This document shows positions 35,501-43,874 of a stretch of 64,000 nucleotides of DNA, in pieces. The DNA is from Flammeovirga yaeyamensis (GTDB lineage: Bacteria > Bacteroidota > Bacteroidia > Cytophagales > Flammeovirgaceae). Positions within the stretch are counted from its first letter, which is position 1; each line of letters opens with the position of its first letter. The stretch is from assembly GCF_018736045.1 (NCBI RefSeq), contig NZ_CP076132.1, positions 796,001 to 860,000 of the forward strand, written 5' to 3'. Below the pieces are notes generated by a model. It had not been told where the DNA came from. It saw only the letters and a program-made list of their open reading frames with translations, and did not search any database. The position numbers and the translations under genes are program-made.

Positions 35501-36851
35501 AAAGTGCCAAAGCAGGTTGATTTCCATATTTTGCTATCAAATATTCTCCATGAGTAGGAGAGTTGGCAACAGAAACAACCAAATCTTCAAATGTAGGTAC
35601 AGGAGGTGTTTCACATTCAAGGCAAACTCCTCCACAATCAATTCCTACCTCATTTCCATCTTGAATTCCATTAGTACAAGACCCTATGGTTACAGTTCCT
35701 AAATAAGTAGAACAATCTCCATTATTCCATTTCACGCCAGCAGTATAGCTTCCTGCCATTTTATTATTGAAAGTAACAGCCCCTTCATTTATACCGGCAA
35801 CTATTGAATCTCCATCAAAGAAAAATAGAATAGAATCGTAGTCGTTATTTACATTATTAAAATTAAACGTGACCGATCCGTCTAATGCACCATCTGATGT
35901 TTCATTTACTGTGGTGACATTTGTAAATACATTTTGAGGGTTATTTAATCCTGTACAAGGTTCAGGAGGTGTGGCTTGACCAATAAAATTGATATAATCG
36001 ATGTTTAAAGCGGCATCACCTGTCTGAAAGATCACAGAGAAAGTATCTCCTTCTTCAATATTGATATTTGCACTTGCACTTTGATAAGTACCTACCCAAG
36101 ATCCAGTAGAACTAAAAGTGACATTACCTGCATCAACCCCATTTCGGAAAATAGAAATTTCTCCACTCAATTCAGATGCATAAATAATTTCTATTGATGA
36201 AGATGATGGAGCATTTTGAATAGTAAAACCAGCACCTTGAGCAGAAATGTAAGCAATTCCTTTTCCATTTGATGCTGAGGGATCATCATAGATAGAAGCA
36301 CTACCAAGAATAGAAGCGAGTTCAGATTCTACTTTACGTTCTGCTACAGGTGGAGGTGTGACTGCACACGGAGTACAAGACCCACCGCAATCGACACCTG
36401 TTTCATCACCATTTTGAATGCCATCATCGCATGTAGGTGTTGGAGGAGGAGTACTTCCTTTTTCTACAGCAGTAACACTATAAATATCAGAAATGTACTG
36501 TCCTGATGCATTGTCTTGGATTTTCAATTGAATATCATAAACATTGCCTACTTGAATTCCTGAGGTATTTCTTTCCCAACGATTACCGACTTTTGTACCA
36601 GATTGACAATTGCTGCCAAGGCAGATATAATTCCATTCACCTGACCAATTCTGATCATTAAAATAAATTGTAGCAGATCCATTGTCTACTTCAATACCAT
36701 AATCCTGTGCTTGAGTTAGGCCACTTGATATGAATATAAATAAAGCAGCCAGAAAGAAAGGTCGTTTAAATTGACCTGAACGATTCCGTTTTCTGAAACC
36801 ATTCTTTGCAGTTGGACTAGTCCTGCAAAACTTGGTAATTAATTCCTTCAT
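32589..36851 (-). CDS. Modular secreted di-haem oxidoreductase with carbohydrate-binding-like domains (1420 aa)
   Basis: After a long signal segment (hydrophobic part about 28-45, ending TQAQD) the order is: beta domain; six copies of a Cys-rich module DGIQNGDETGVDCGG...C (about 137-160, 390-412, 545-568, 660-682, 684-705, 808-828) spacing the other domains; a CBM6-like domain (about 170-290); a beta domain repeated later (FNFNNVNNDYDSILFFFDGD and LSFDDVQGRDILEFSIDGG); a secreted-repeat (Lipoprotein_15-like) region near 415-540; and a C-terminal DHOR/DUF1111 di-haem domain (about 950-1420) with haem sites CGSCH (about 1197) and CASCH (about 1309) and the closing FMHDGTATSLEEAIQLHGGE. Start chosen at 36851 (MKELITKF); an ATG at 36890 is possible. 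Substrate unknown. Confidence 0.85.
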   Translation of the reverse strand: MKELITKFCRTSPTAKNGFRKRNRSGQFKRPFFLAALFIFISSGLTQAQDYGIEVDNGSATIYFNDQNWSGEWNYICLGSNCQSGTKVGNRWERNTSGIQVGNVYDIQLKIQDNASGQYISDIYSVTAVEKGSTPPPTPTCDDGIQNGDETGVDCGGSCTPCAVTPPPVAERKVESELASILGSASIYDDPSASNGKGIAYISAQGAGFTIQNAPSSSSIEIIYASELSGEISIFRNGVDAGNVTFSSTGSWVGTYQSASANINIEEGDTFSVIFQTGDAALNIDYINFIGQATPPEPCTGLNNPQNVFTNVTTVNETSDGALDGSVTFNFNNVNNDYDSILFFFDGDSIVAGINEGAVTFNNKMAGSYTAGVKWNNGDCSTYLGTVTIGSCTNGIQDGNEVGIDCGGVCLECETPPVPTFEDLVVSVANSPTHGEYLIAKYGNQPALALYTWDNDTNEFGSCSGGCADNWPPVMTDAKSHLILPSSLPSGVTGEFGLSGTCDGQLQLTFDGQPLYYYAGDNNENDTNGEAAGNVWWLVKEITTDTCSDGIQNGDESGIDCGGSCTPCQQPPVSGGGSCSEFGLTIIDGQGVLYFSEEAGTAIYLCVNGGCYPPDVQEDGYYKRFVQISANTDYTIKVQGSNEQEKVAQVSQCYFVPTCNDGIQNGDETGVDCGGSSCNDCPTCEDGIQNGEETGVDCGGPDCVSCDVVCNGTPNPNTTVAKQDESFEGENDGILTLSFDDVQGRDILEFSIDGGLSYPYSESDALKWITITDLAAGSYHIFVRWGNGGECPIDLGYVSILEGGPIPTCSDGILNQGEERVDCGGPCAPCEVDACGEIPLVLYPTPALPTPIEGIAPGTHGYTFDLSTDLSTISVEYGQTIGIQSDGNPDFEFFCSCNQVEFEGIKLNETNQVPTKCQSAGTFYYFFRYKKKGYMTDDPGDQYMYSSLFTTAGPRIDPNTRPTIASVGANWMRFRHPHAYDGITEAIFDAVHNADQLRYLDRYETIITDGPGNLRIDPQLTSANGTFHPHTGAPVTPVRIDILDIGDSPAPRYATTVGGVSGTTYADLGPGYNYGNMVNYEITAVAGGSGAQTYNTLQNYFIGDGFNTLGDPRLASAGKASTLMILPSLATAGYNERNYNLERDAVFTQHLITLESEDDVDDFLEGHHLFHGVIHRSEASGYNQFQVDLDEAKIGSTSCGSCHFRDGRGAEITNTPRGPRVAPPVFGIGLLQWVAGAEAGLRWDGGVATVEDQARNALIEDHGINPDTDISKEDFDQIVAYTKFLTVPTRSANSYNIPGVEEGEIAFNTVGCASCHQVTQTTRTDAPKEFRDLVIRPYTDMKIHNVYNGNFRTPALWGMGRNIDLLERNGKANLFMHDGTATSLEEAIQLHGGEASDVRAAYNNLSDADRANVIKFIKSL

Positions 36852-37304
36852 TTTAGTTGTAGTTAAAAGTAACAATTCATTTAAGTCCAAAATTTATTTT
36901 TTGAGGAAGTCGGATACTAATTATGATGTACTACAAATATTCAGTTAACCGATACGTTTTTTCTACTTTAAACCTTTTTAATCAGTGATTTATAACGTCA
37001 GTGATAAGTGTAATGATGAATGAAACGTAATTTTAAATTGATGTAGTAGTTGATAGCTTATTTATGGATAAAAAGACTACAATAAGAGAGATAAGGGTGG
37101 TTGACGATCATAATAGAAGTAGTTTTTTAATGATATGGCGCCTTAGATTTTTGATCTATTTGATTGTATAAGCCATTTAAACCGGTTGTTTGATTACGTT
37201 TTATATTTAATACTATTGACAATTTTTATGATTAAAAATGTTTACTAATTCTATTCTTTTCAAGTTCTTTGATGCGACTATTATCAATTAAATGAAAAGT
37301 ATAA
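36852..37304. other. Divergent intergenic region
   Basis: Must hold the promoters of the di-haem operon and the fucosidase. AT-rich, no full TAnnTTTG box, hairpin or repeat that I can support. Confidence 0.5.
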
Positions 37305-38657
37305 ATGAAAAAATTACTGCTAACACTAATTGTATCAACTATTACTGCATTCACTGTTTTTGGACAACAATCTTACGATGAAAGAATGCAATGGTTTAAA
37401 GACGCTAAATTGGGTGTGTTTATCCATTGGGGGTACTATGGTGTAAATGGAATTAGTGAGTCTTGGTCGATGTATCATCAAAAGATCACATGGGAAGACT
37501 ACATGAAACAAGGGGAAAAATTTACTGCTGAAAACTACGATCCAGAAGCTTGGGCTCAGCTTTTTAAGAGCATTGGAGCTGATTATGTCGTAATGACTTC
37601 CAAACATCATGATGGTTTAGCACTTTGGGATTCCAAGTATTCTAAATTGGATGCTAAGGATCATGCTGCTGCTGGTAGAGATTTATATACACCTTTTGTA
37701 AACGCTGTTAGAAATAACGGAATGAAAGTCGGTGTATATTACTCGTTATGCGATTGGTCACATCCAGATTATTCTCCAATTACTTTCCCAAGAAATGAGA
37801 AAACTTTGAGAAAGTTATACCCTCAAGGAAAAACAGAGAAGTATTGGACCGCTTGGCAACGTTTCCAACATTTTAATATGAATCAAATGCAAGAGTTGTT
37901 TGATAATTACACTCCAGATTTAGTTTGGTTTGATGGTGATTGGGAACACAAAGCAGATGAATGGCCATCGAGAGTAGTGAAAGACTCTTTATTATCTTGG
38001 AATCCAAACGTTATTGTCAACTCTCGCCTAAATCATTATGGTGATTATAACACTCCAGAACAAGATCCTCCAATTATGGCTCCGGACCGTCCTTGGGAGT
38101 TGTGTATGACAATGAATACAAGCTGGGGATATTTCCCAACTGACACGGATTACAAATCGTCTAAATATATTGTGGAGACATTTGTAGAAAGTATCTCAAA
38201 AGGAGGTAACTTATTATTAAACATTGGACCAAAACCTGACGGTACAATTGCCGATGAGCAAAAGGAACGTTTGGAAGACATTGGTCGATGGATTAAAAAA
38301 CATGATGAAGCAGTACATGGAACCATCGCAGGCTTGCCTTACGGTCACTTCTTTGGTCCAACCACTTTATCTGAGAATAAAAACATCATATACTTGTACA
38401 ATTTCCAAAAGCCTAGTGAGTTCATGACATTGAAAGGTGTGAAGAACAAAATCAAAAACATTAGAGTAGTAGGAAGCAACCAAGAGTTAAAATATAATGT
38501 GATTGACTCAGCTCCTTGGAATGAAATTCCTGGTATTGTACAGATTTTTACTCCAGAAGATATTGCAGACGAATATGTTACTGTAATTGCTGTGGAGATA
38601 GAAGGTGAAGTAGAATTATACAGAGGAATTGGTCATGCTGTTGAGATGAATGACTAA
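37305..38657 (+). CDS. Alpha-L-fucosidase, GH29 (450 aa)
   Basis: The signal peptide ends TVFGQQ (about residue 20). The GH29 TIM barrel is clear: GVFIHWGYYGVNGISESW (37-54), the SKHHDGLALWDS substrate loop (99-110), and LVWFDGDWEH with Asp210 as the retaining nucleophile. The acid/base is on the usual variable loop and I cannot fix it. A beta-sandwich follows to the end. It should release terminal L-fucose from algal or glycan oligosaccharides in the periplasm. No SusC/D or sulfatase is adjacent, and it has its own terminator. Confidence 0.93.
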   Translation: MKKLLLTLIVSTITAFTVFGQQSYDERMQWFKDAKLGVFIHWGYYGVNGISESWSMYHQKITWEDYMKQGEKFTAENYDPEAWAQLFKSIGADYVVMTSKHHDGLALWDSKYSKLDAKDHAAAGRDLYTPFVNAVRNNGMKVGVYYSLCDWSHPDYSPITFPRNEKTLRKLYPQGKTEKYWTAWQRFQHFNMNQMQELFDNYTPDLVWFDGDWEHKADEWPSRVVKDSLLSWNPNVIVNSRLNHYGDYNTPEQDPPIMAPDRPWELCMTMNTSWGYFPTDTDYKSSKYIVETFVESISKGGNLLLNIGPKPDGTIADEQKERLEDIGRWIKKHDEAVHGTIAGLPYGHFFGPTTLSENKNIIYLYNFQKPSEFMTLKGVKNKIKNIRVVGSNQELKYNVIDSAPWNEIPGIVQIFTPEDIADEYVTVIAVEIEGEVELYRGIGHAVEMND

Positions 38658-38678
38658 AGTAAATTGATACAGATGAAA

Positions 38679-38709
38679 GAAAGAGTGGGGGAAACTTCAC
38701 TCTTTTTTT
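38679..38709 (+). terminator. Terminator of the fucosidase gene
   Basis: AAAGAGTG pairs with CACTCTTT around a short inner loop, followed by T7. Confidence 0.8.
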
Positions 38710-38780
38710 ATTTTCTCATTTTTTTCGGTGACATTTTAAATGCACAGATATAAGAGGTTGAATCAAAAAAATCATCTCTT

Positions 38781-39176
38781 ATGAAAAAGTTTCATTTACT
38801 ATTCTCCGGTCTATTTGTATTTTTCTCATTGGTATTTTCTTTAATGGTAAAAGCAGACAACACAATACCTGCCGATGATAAAAAAGAAATTATTCAAGAA
38901 TTTAATGCTCAGTTTGAAATGGGGAGAGCAACCTACCAAGGTGATTTAATATTTGTTGAAATGGATATTAAAGCTTTATCTGAAATGTTGGGTTGGGCTC
39001 CAGATATGTTTGAGGAATATTGTGATACAGCTAATGGTCAGGAGACCTTTAAATTGTTTTGCGATTATGTAAAAGAATCCCATGGTTTTGAATTTGAAAA
39101 ATCAGGTTTTAAGGAGATTCAAATCTCTTTAATGAAAAATGATGAGGTAGTTCAAACCTATCAAGATAAGATATAA
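38781..39176 (+). CDS. Hypothetical exported protein (131 aa)
   Basis: Unrecognised. The signal peptide ends MVKADN (about residue 26). The mature 105 residues are acidic, with two Cys (EEYCDTANGQETFKLFCDYV) that could form a disulfide. No neighbour shares its strand closely enough to suggest an operon. The hairpin at 39272-39304 may be its terminator. Confidence 0.6.
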   Translation: MKKFHLLFSGLFVFFSLVFSLMVKADNTIPADDKKEIIQEFNAQFEMGRATYQGDLIFVEMDIKALSEMLGWAPDMFEEYCDTANGQETFKLFCDYVKESHGFEFEKSGFKEIQISLMKNDEVVQTYQDKI

Positions 39177-39271
39177 CCTAGGGAGAATCAGACATCATCA
39201 ATGAATGAACGAAAATAAGTTTTAGATGATGATTGACACTGATTCTTACCCGTTTAATTACTCTGAACCTG

Positions 39272-39304
39272 GCAGCTTCCATTTATTTGGGAGCTGCTTT
39301 TTTA
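39272..39304 (+). terminator. Intrinsic terminator
   Basis: GCAGCTTCCA and TGGGAGCTGC form a 10-bp stem (one G-T pair), then T7. It lies 95 bases after the 131-aa gene and 165 bases before the DUF1989 gene, so it could end the first or attenuate the second. Confidence 0.75.
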
Positions 39305-39349
39305 TATCCATATTCACATTTTTTGGAAATAAGGAAATATCTCATCTCT

Positions 39350-39376
39350 CCATATTTCCAAAACTTGGAAATATGG
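39350..39376 (+). other. Perfect inverted repeat in the DUF1989-1 leader
   Basis: CCATATTTCC / GGAAATATGG, 10-bp stem with 7-nt loop, 94 bases before the start codon. Confidence 0.6.
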
Positions 39377-39421
39377 CCTGAAGAAAATTTTTTAAAAAGT
39401 TTTAGGGGTTTTGAATTAGAT

Positions 39422-39439
39422 CCCGCCTATGTAGGTGAA
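39422..39439 (+). repeat. Leader motif shared by both DUF1989 genes, copy 1
   Basis: CCCGCCTATGTAGGTGAA, matching 45734-45751 at 17 of 18 positions and lying 31 bases before the ATG (34 in the other copy). Confidence 0.6.
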
Positions 39440-39469
39440 AGACAATTAAAAATTAAAATTTCTTCAATT

Positions 39470-40405
39470 ATGTGTAATCAAACAGAAAACAAAGCCAATT
39501 ATCAAGCAGATGTAGATCCAGTAAAATCTTACCAAGAAAAGTGTAAGGTGAATTACGATTTTTATAACCGAGTGATCGATACAAAAGGAAATCGTAAAGA
39601 AATATATTCGGACATGATCTTGCCTCATACAGGAAATGCTTTTCCACTTAAGAAAGGTCAGGTGATTCGTTTCGAACAACGTCCAAGTCTTCATAATGGA
39701 AGAACACAGATCTTAGATGTTCAGTTTGTGACTCCCGATTTATCGCAATGGAGTGATCATTTAAATAATGGTCCCATTGAAGGATTAAACTTGAAACTAT
39801 TCTCTGGTGTTTGGACACAAAGTAAATTCATGGAGAAAATTGCTACTGTGGTGGCTGATGAGTTCCCCTATGAATTACTTGATAATAAAGATACAGCACA
39901 TATGTTTTTTGCGGCCCACTGTTGCCCAGAGTGGATTGAGATGACCCACGGCGCCGAAGCCAACGTAAATAGCTGTCATGAAAACTTTATTCATGGATTT
40001 AGTAGAATTCCAGCCATTCAGGCGATTGAAGATCCTGAGGAAAGAAAGAGAATTGTACAGTTTTTTGCTGATAAAAACGACATCAATATTTTTCAAGGGA
40101 ATCGATTTGGTCAGGATGAAAATGGTATGACAAGATGTTTCCTTTCACCATCTCCTGCTGTTCCTGATGGCACAGGAGTAGAGTTTTATGCCGAAAAAGA
40201 TTGTTATGTGGTGGTAAGTAATTGCCCATATGCAGATCAGGCATTGCCATTTCCTGAAGCAGATCCTAATCCGGTTTACATTACAGTAGAAGACACAGGC
40301 ATTGCACCTTATTCTAACAATCATTTAAATATCAACCATGGTTGGGAAAATAAAATTTATGATCGAATCTTCTCAAAAGATGTATCGGCTAAACCGATGA
40401 TCTAA
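39470..40405 (+). CDS. DUF1989 / urea-carboxylase-associated family protein, copy 1 (311 aa)
   Basis: Cytoplasmic protein of the family found beside urea/guanidine carboxylases in other bacteria; its reaction is not established. Conserved pieces: GQVIRFEQRPSLHNGRTQ, LFSGVWTQSKFMEKIATVVAD, MFFAAHCC, NSCHENF, FLSPSPAVPDGTGVEFYAEKD and ASNCPYADQ-type SNCPYADQ, with Cys/His clusters that may bind metal. I set the start at 39470 (MCNQTENK), which aligns with the start of the second copy at 45785; a longer frame from a TTG would add 79 residues across a terminator and a hairpin. No carboxylase genes are in the window. Confidence 0.82.
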   Translation: MCNQTENKANYQADVDPVKSYQEKCKVNYDFYNRVIDTKGNRKEIYSDMILPHTGNAFPLKKGQVIRFEQRPSLHNGRTQILDVQFVTPDLSQWSDHLNNGPIEGLNLKLFSGVWTQSKFMEKIATVVADEFPYELLDNKDTAHMFFAAHCCPEWIEMTHGAEANVNSCHENFIHGFSRIPAIQAIEDPEERKRIVQFFADKNDINIFQGNRFGQDENGMTRCFLSPSPAVPDGTGVEFYAEKDCYVVVSNCPYADQALPFPEADPNPVYITVEDTGIAPYSNNHLNINHGWENKIYDRIFSKDVSAKPMI

Positions 40406-40427
40406 TAATTAGATTTAGAAAAAGTAT

Positions 40428-40447
40428 GGGCGTTGCATTGCAACGTC
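40428..40447 (+). repeat. REP-like hairpin 1
   Basis: GGGCGTTG / CAACGTCC stem with CATTG-type loop, followed by ACTTCGTTAT. It has no T-run. Compare 51626-51647 (followed by CTGCGTTAT) and 62195-62220. Confidence 0.5.
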
Positions 40448-40532
40448 CACTTCGTTATCATCATTGCATTTATTTCATCGTTTACTTTCTAATTATAATT
40501 CGTTACTTTAGTTACCCTAATTCACTTTCACT

Positions 40533-41090
40533 ATGGAAAAAAATAATATCACTCAGATTCTGAACAGTAAGACAGATAAGGATAGAACAGATAAGATTTA
40601 TCCATTGGTTTACGATAATCTTCATTTAATATCAGAAAAACTTTTTCAAAGAGAAAGAGCAGGACATACGCTTCAACCGACACTGTTGGTGAATGAAGCA
40701 TTTATGAATTTGGTGGATGAAGACAGTATTGAGTGGCAGGGAAGAACCCATTTTTATGCCTTAGGTGCAAGAGCCATCAGAAGAATATTAGTGGATCATG
40801 CCCGTACCAAAAATACCGCTAAAAGAGGGGGTGATTGGCATAAAGTCGATTTGGAAAAAACAGTAGCTTTTTCACCAGAAAGAGGAGATATGGCTTTAGC
40901 GTTAGATGAAGCTATTGAACACCTCAAAGAAAAACATGAACGCCAAGCGACGGTGGTGGAATTAAAATTCTTCGGAGGAATGAAAATGCAAGAGATTGCA
41001 GATGAATTAGGAGTATCTATCAAAACTGTTGAGGTGGATTGGACCGTTGCCAAACAGTGGATCAAAATGTTTTTAACGAAGGAAGTATAA
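40533..41090 (+). CDS. ECF sigma factor of the kinase-associated (TIGR02999-like) type (185 aa)
   Basis: Sigma region 2 is divergent (LVYDNLHLISEKLFQRERAGHTLQ and HFYALGARAIRRILVDHARTK at about 27-90). The conserved AKRGGDWHKVDLE linker follows, and region 4 ends in MQEIADELGVSIKTVEVDWTVAKQWI (about 150-177). These features are those of the ECF group common in Planctomycetes and Acidobacteria, whose genes sit next to Ser/Thr kinases. Here the stop codon TAA shares its last A with the ATG of the kinase gene, so the two are translationally coupled. The expected mode of control is through that kinase and not through a membrane anti-sigma factor; this is inference. Confidence 0.88.
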   Translation: MEKNNITQILNSKTDKDRTDKIYPLVYDNLHLISEKLFQRERAGHTLQPTLLVNEAFMNLVDEDSIEWQGRTHFYALGARAIRRILVDHARTKNTAKRGGDWHKVDLEKTVAFSPERGDMALALDEAIEHLKEKHERQATVVELKFFGGMKMQEIADELGVSIKTVEVDWTVAKQWIKMFLTKEV

Positions 41091-43336
41091 TGTCGGATGA
41101 CTTACATTTAAAAGCAACCGAACTTTTTAGTCAGGTAATGGAACTTCCCAAGAAGGAAGCCATCAAATATATTAAAAATCAAACGGAAGAAGATACTGCA
41201 TTGAGGGACTACACCTTGAAGCTGTATCTTTCTTTTGTTCAGGAACAAGAGAACTTTGGTGATGTTGAACAGGAAGAAGCAACTGTTGAAACATCACCTT
41301 TGTTGCAAAAGGAGATTACTGAAAAAACGATTCAAAAAACAAAGACACGGTTTCCAATAAAAGATAAAAAAACGTGGCTGATTGTGTCTGTGATTGCTTT
41401 TATAATTCTTTTAGGGTATGTGTATGGCACCATTATTCGAAACAAACTTATCAGTAATGAGACTCGAGAGCATGTGGCCTTTTTAACCGCTCAGGAATCT
41501 ATTTTAAATCACTGGATCAAGAGCGAAAAACTAAAGGTACAAGATCTGTCCACTGCTCCTACTGTTATTGATATTGCTCAGGAATTACAAACTTTATACG
41601 AAAAAAACGGAGATACCTATTTTACATCAGATGATCGAAAATTAGCTGAGCTTACTCAAAGGTTAAAGAAAATAAGTCAGAGAGAGCAGCTTTTAGGGAT
41701 GAGTATCATTCAGGCCAAAAGTCCAATTACTTTAATTAGTACAGGATTACTCGATGAGGAAGGAGACATTTCCATTCTCACTGGAGAAATGTTGGCAGAA
41801 GGTGCTTATAGAAATTACCTGAAGGTAATTAAAGGAGAGACGGTATTTGTGCCTCCAATGGAGCTTTCTGATCAAGTATTTAGTTTAGAAAATGAGTTGG
41901 ACCAATACACGGCCGAATGTCATTTTGCTACTCCGATTATGGTCAATAACCAACTTATTGGGGTGCTTACAATGAGTTTATCCGCCGATAAAACATTTAG
42001 TGAGTTATTTCAAAATGCCCTTCACGAGCAATCGACCAATGTGTATGCTTTTAATCGGTCGGGCATAGTTTTGAGTAGTACTTGGAAAGATCAATCGAAA
42101 GGTATTTTTAACGATCCACTGACGATTAAACTAAAGTATAATAATCAAACTACAGCTTTGTTGGATGGGGTGGAAGAAGATTTAGAAAAAGATTCACCAC
42201 AAAATCAAGGTCAAATCTTAGCCGGATATGCAGATTATTTAGGTGATGAAGTTGTGGGAGCATGGAAATGGTTTCCCGATTTAAATATTGGTTTGATCTA
42301 CGAAAGAAATAAAGGCGAGTTTTATCAATCTGTCCATCTATTTGATGTTACTTTCTTGCTTGCTGTTGTCCTGATTATCGTTTTTGGAGTGATTATTATC
42401 CGAAGCGATATGCAGTTGAATTTACTGAATAAAAAGATCTCAAAGTTACAGCAATTGGGACAATATCAGTTAGTCGAAAAGATTGGAGAAGGAGGCTTTG
42501 GTGAGGTATATAAGGGAGAACATCAATTACTCAAGCAGCCTGTTGCTGTTAAATTATTGAAGAAGGAATTGAATGGTACCGATGCGCTCGATCGATTTAA
42601 AAAAGAAGTGATGGTGACGGCATCATTAAATCATCCTAACACCATAAAAGTATATGATTACGGACATAATAATAAGCATCAATTTTATTATGTGATGGAA
42701 TATTTAGAGGGAATTTCCTTAGAAAATCTGCTCTATCATAACAAAGAAATTAGTGTTGGACGAGGAGTGTATATTTTGCTTCAGGTGAGTTATAGTTTGA
42801 AGGAAGCACATCAGAAAGGACTTTTACACCGAGATATTAAACCTGCTAATATTATGGTGTGTAATCAAGGAGGCGCCTGTGATACTATCAAATTACTTGA
42901 TTTTGGATTGGTGAAAGATCAGAATACAACCATGAGTCAGCAAACCAAAATAAATAGAATAGGAGGAACACCAATGTTTATGGCACCCGAACGTCTACAT
43001 GATCCATTTAATGCAGATGTGCGTCAAGATATTTATGCCCTAGGGGCGGTAGGTCTGTACATGTTTTCGGGTAAATATATTGTGGAATTGATTTCTCAAA
43101 AGATGCTTCAAGGGGAAGATTCGATTCAGTCACTTCTTCAGGATGATATCTTTGAAAGAAAGGATATTCCATCAGAATTGATTCACTTATTTTTTAGGAG
43201 TGTCAGCTTCAATGTTTCAGAAAGGCCATCTGATGTTGACACATTTATTGATGCATTAAAAAGCATCGCCGAACGCTATCCATGGACAGCCGACGATGCT
43301 TATAAAGAGTGGAAAAAGTTTGATGCTTATGGGTGA
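41090..43336 (+). CDS. Membrane Ser/Thr protein kinase with Cache-like sensor (748 aa)
   Basis: N-terminal cytoplasmic helix bundle (about 6-52, ATELFSQVMELPKKEAIKYI ... DTALRDYTLKLYLSF). TM1 at about 95-116, a 300-residue extracytoplasmic region (about 117-415) with the look of a double-Cache sensor (ATPIMVNNQLIGVLTMSLS, VVGAWKWFPDLNIGLIYERN), TM2 at about 417-440, then a complete Hanks-type kinase (about 455-725). The kinase has the Gly loop GEGGFGEVYKG, VAVKLL lysine, HRDIKPANIM at about 580, DFG at about 603 and APE in MFMAPERL. The start at 41090 (MSDDLHLK) is set by the TAATG overlap with the sigma gene. Cytoplasmic kinase plus periplasmic sensor suggests ligand-controlled phosphorylation, with the sigma factor as the obvious target. 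Confidence 0.9.
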   Translation: MSDDLHLKATELFSQVMELPKKEAIKYIKNQTEEDTALRDYTLKLYLSFVQEQENFGDVEQEEATVETSPLLQKEITEKTIQKTKTRFPIKDKKTWLIVSVIAFIILLGYVYGTIIRNKLISNETREHVAFLTAQESILNHWIKSEKLKVQDLSTAPTVIDIAQELQTLYEKNGDTYFTSDDRKLAELTQRLKKISQREQLLGMSIIQAKSPITLISTGLLDEEGDISILTGEMLAEGAYRNYLKVIKGETVFVPPMELSDQVFSLENELDQYTAECHFATPIMVNNQLIGVLTMSLSADKTFSELFQNALHEQSTNVYAFNRSGIVLSSTWKDQSKGIFNDPLTIKLKYNNQTTALLDGVEEDLEKDSPQNQGQILAGYADYLGDEVVGAWKWFPDLNIGLIYERNKGEFYQSVHLFDVTFLLAVVLIIVFGVIIIRSDMQLNLLNKKISKLQQLGQYQLVEKIGEGGFGEVYKGEHQLLKQPVAVKLLKKELNGTDALDRFKKEVMVTASLNHPNTIKVYDYGHNNKHQFYYVMEYLEGISLENLLYHNKEISVGRGVYILLQVSYSLKEAHQKGLLHRDIKPANIMVCNQGGACDTIKLLDFGLVKDQNTTMSQQTKINRIGGTPMFMAPERLHDPFNADVRQDIYALGAVGLYMFSGKYIVELISQKMLQGEDSIQSLLQDDIFERKDIPSELIHLFFRSVSFNVSERPSDVDTFIDALKSIAERYPWTADDAYKEWKKFDAYG

Positions 43337-43356
43337 TAACATTCTAGAAATCTATA

Positions 43357-43788
43357 TCAAATAGCCTTTTGGTGTAGTAGTGATTTTCTAGCTTTCCAGA
43401 TATTTTTAATGTGTAATCCAATTAAAGAAATTGATGCTGCATAAGATATCAGACTTAATTCAATCGGCTCAAAACCTAAGTATTTTGATATCGTAGTGGC
43501 TAAATACGCTAAGTAGCATATCCACATCAATTTAGAATGTGTGTGTTTAAGGCATTTTCTTGTCGCAAAGTAGACCGCTACTCCACTAACGAGTATCATA
43601 GATAAATCGACAATACCCCAAAAATCAAAAGTGTGATGATGATGATGTCCGTGATGGGCATGATGAGAAATAAACGAACTCCCTAATATTATTCCCGAAG
43701 TCAGTATACAATGAACTAAGCAAATTAACGATCCAGTAATTCCAATCTGATCCGAATTTTTTTCTAAAGTGTTTTTGAAAGAGCACAT
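43357..43788 (-). CDS. MerC-domain membrane protein (143 aa)
   Basis: Four hydrophobic segments. The first carries GITGSLICLVHCILTSGIIL, the Cys/His pattern of the MerC family, and a His cluster (HHAHHGHHHHH) follows in the first loop. MerC proteins carry mercury in mer operons, but Bacteroidota versions stand alone and more likely handle other soft metals or have another role. Start taken at 43788 (MCSFKNTL), as the upstream ATG would add only charged residues. It converges with the kinase gene at 20 bases, with no terminator hairpin between. Confidence 0.8.
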   Translation of the reverse strand: MCSFKNTLEKNSDQIGITGSLICLVHCILTSGIILGSSFISHHAHHGHHHHHTFDFWGIVDLSMILVSGVAVYFATRKCLKHTHSKLMWICYLAYLATTISKYLGFEPIELSLISYAASISLIGLHIKNIWKARKSLLHQKAI

Positions 43789-43874
43789 GATGATAATTTT
43801 TTGATGAAACAATGGAAGGTTTTTGATGCCTTCATTACCATATGCGGGAAAGATTGGGAAAGCCCTAATTTTTT

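Noticed and set aside
39181-39304. Possible TPP-type riboswitch (ACCCG ... TGAACCTG)
   Set aside because: Only short pieces resemble the THI box. The CTGAGA helix and the GCGTAGGGAA closing segment are missing, and the downstream gene is not a thiamine gene.
39233-39469. N-terminal extension of DUF1989 copy 1 from a TTG codon
   Set aside because: It would run through a T-tailed terminator and a perfect hairpin, and the paralogue starts at the equivalent of 39470.
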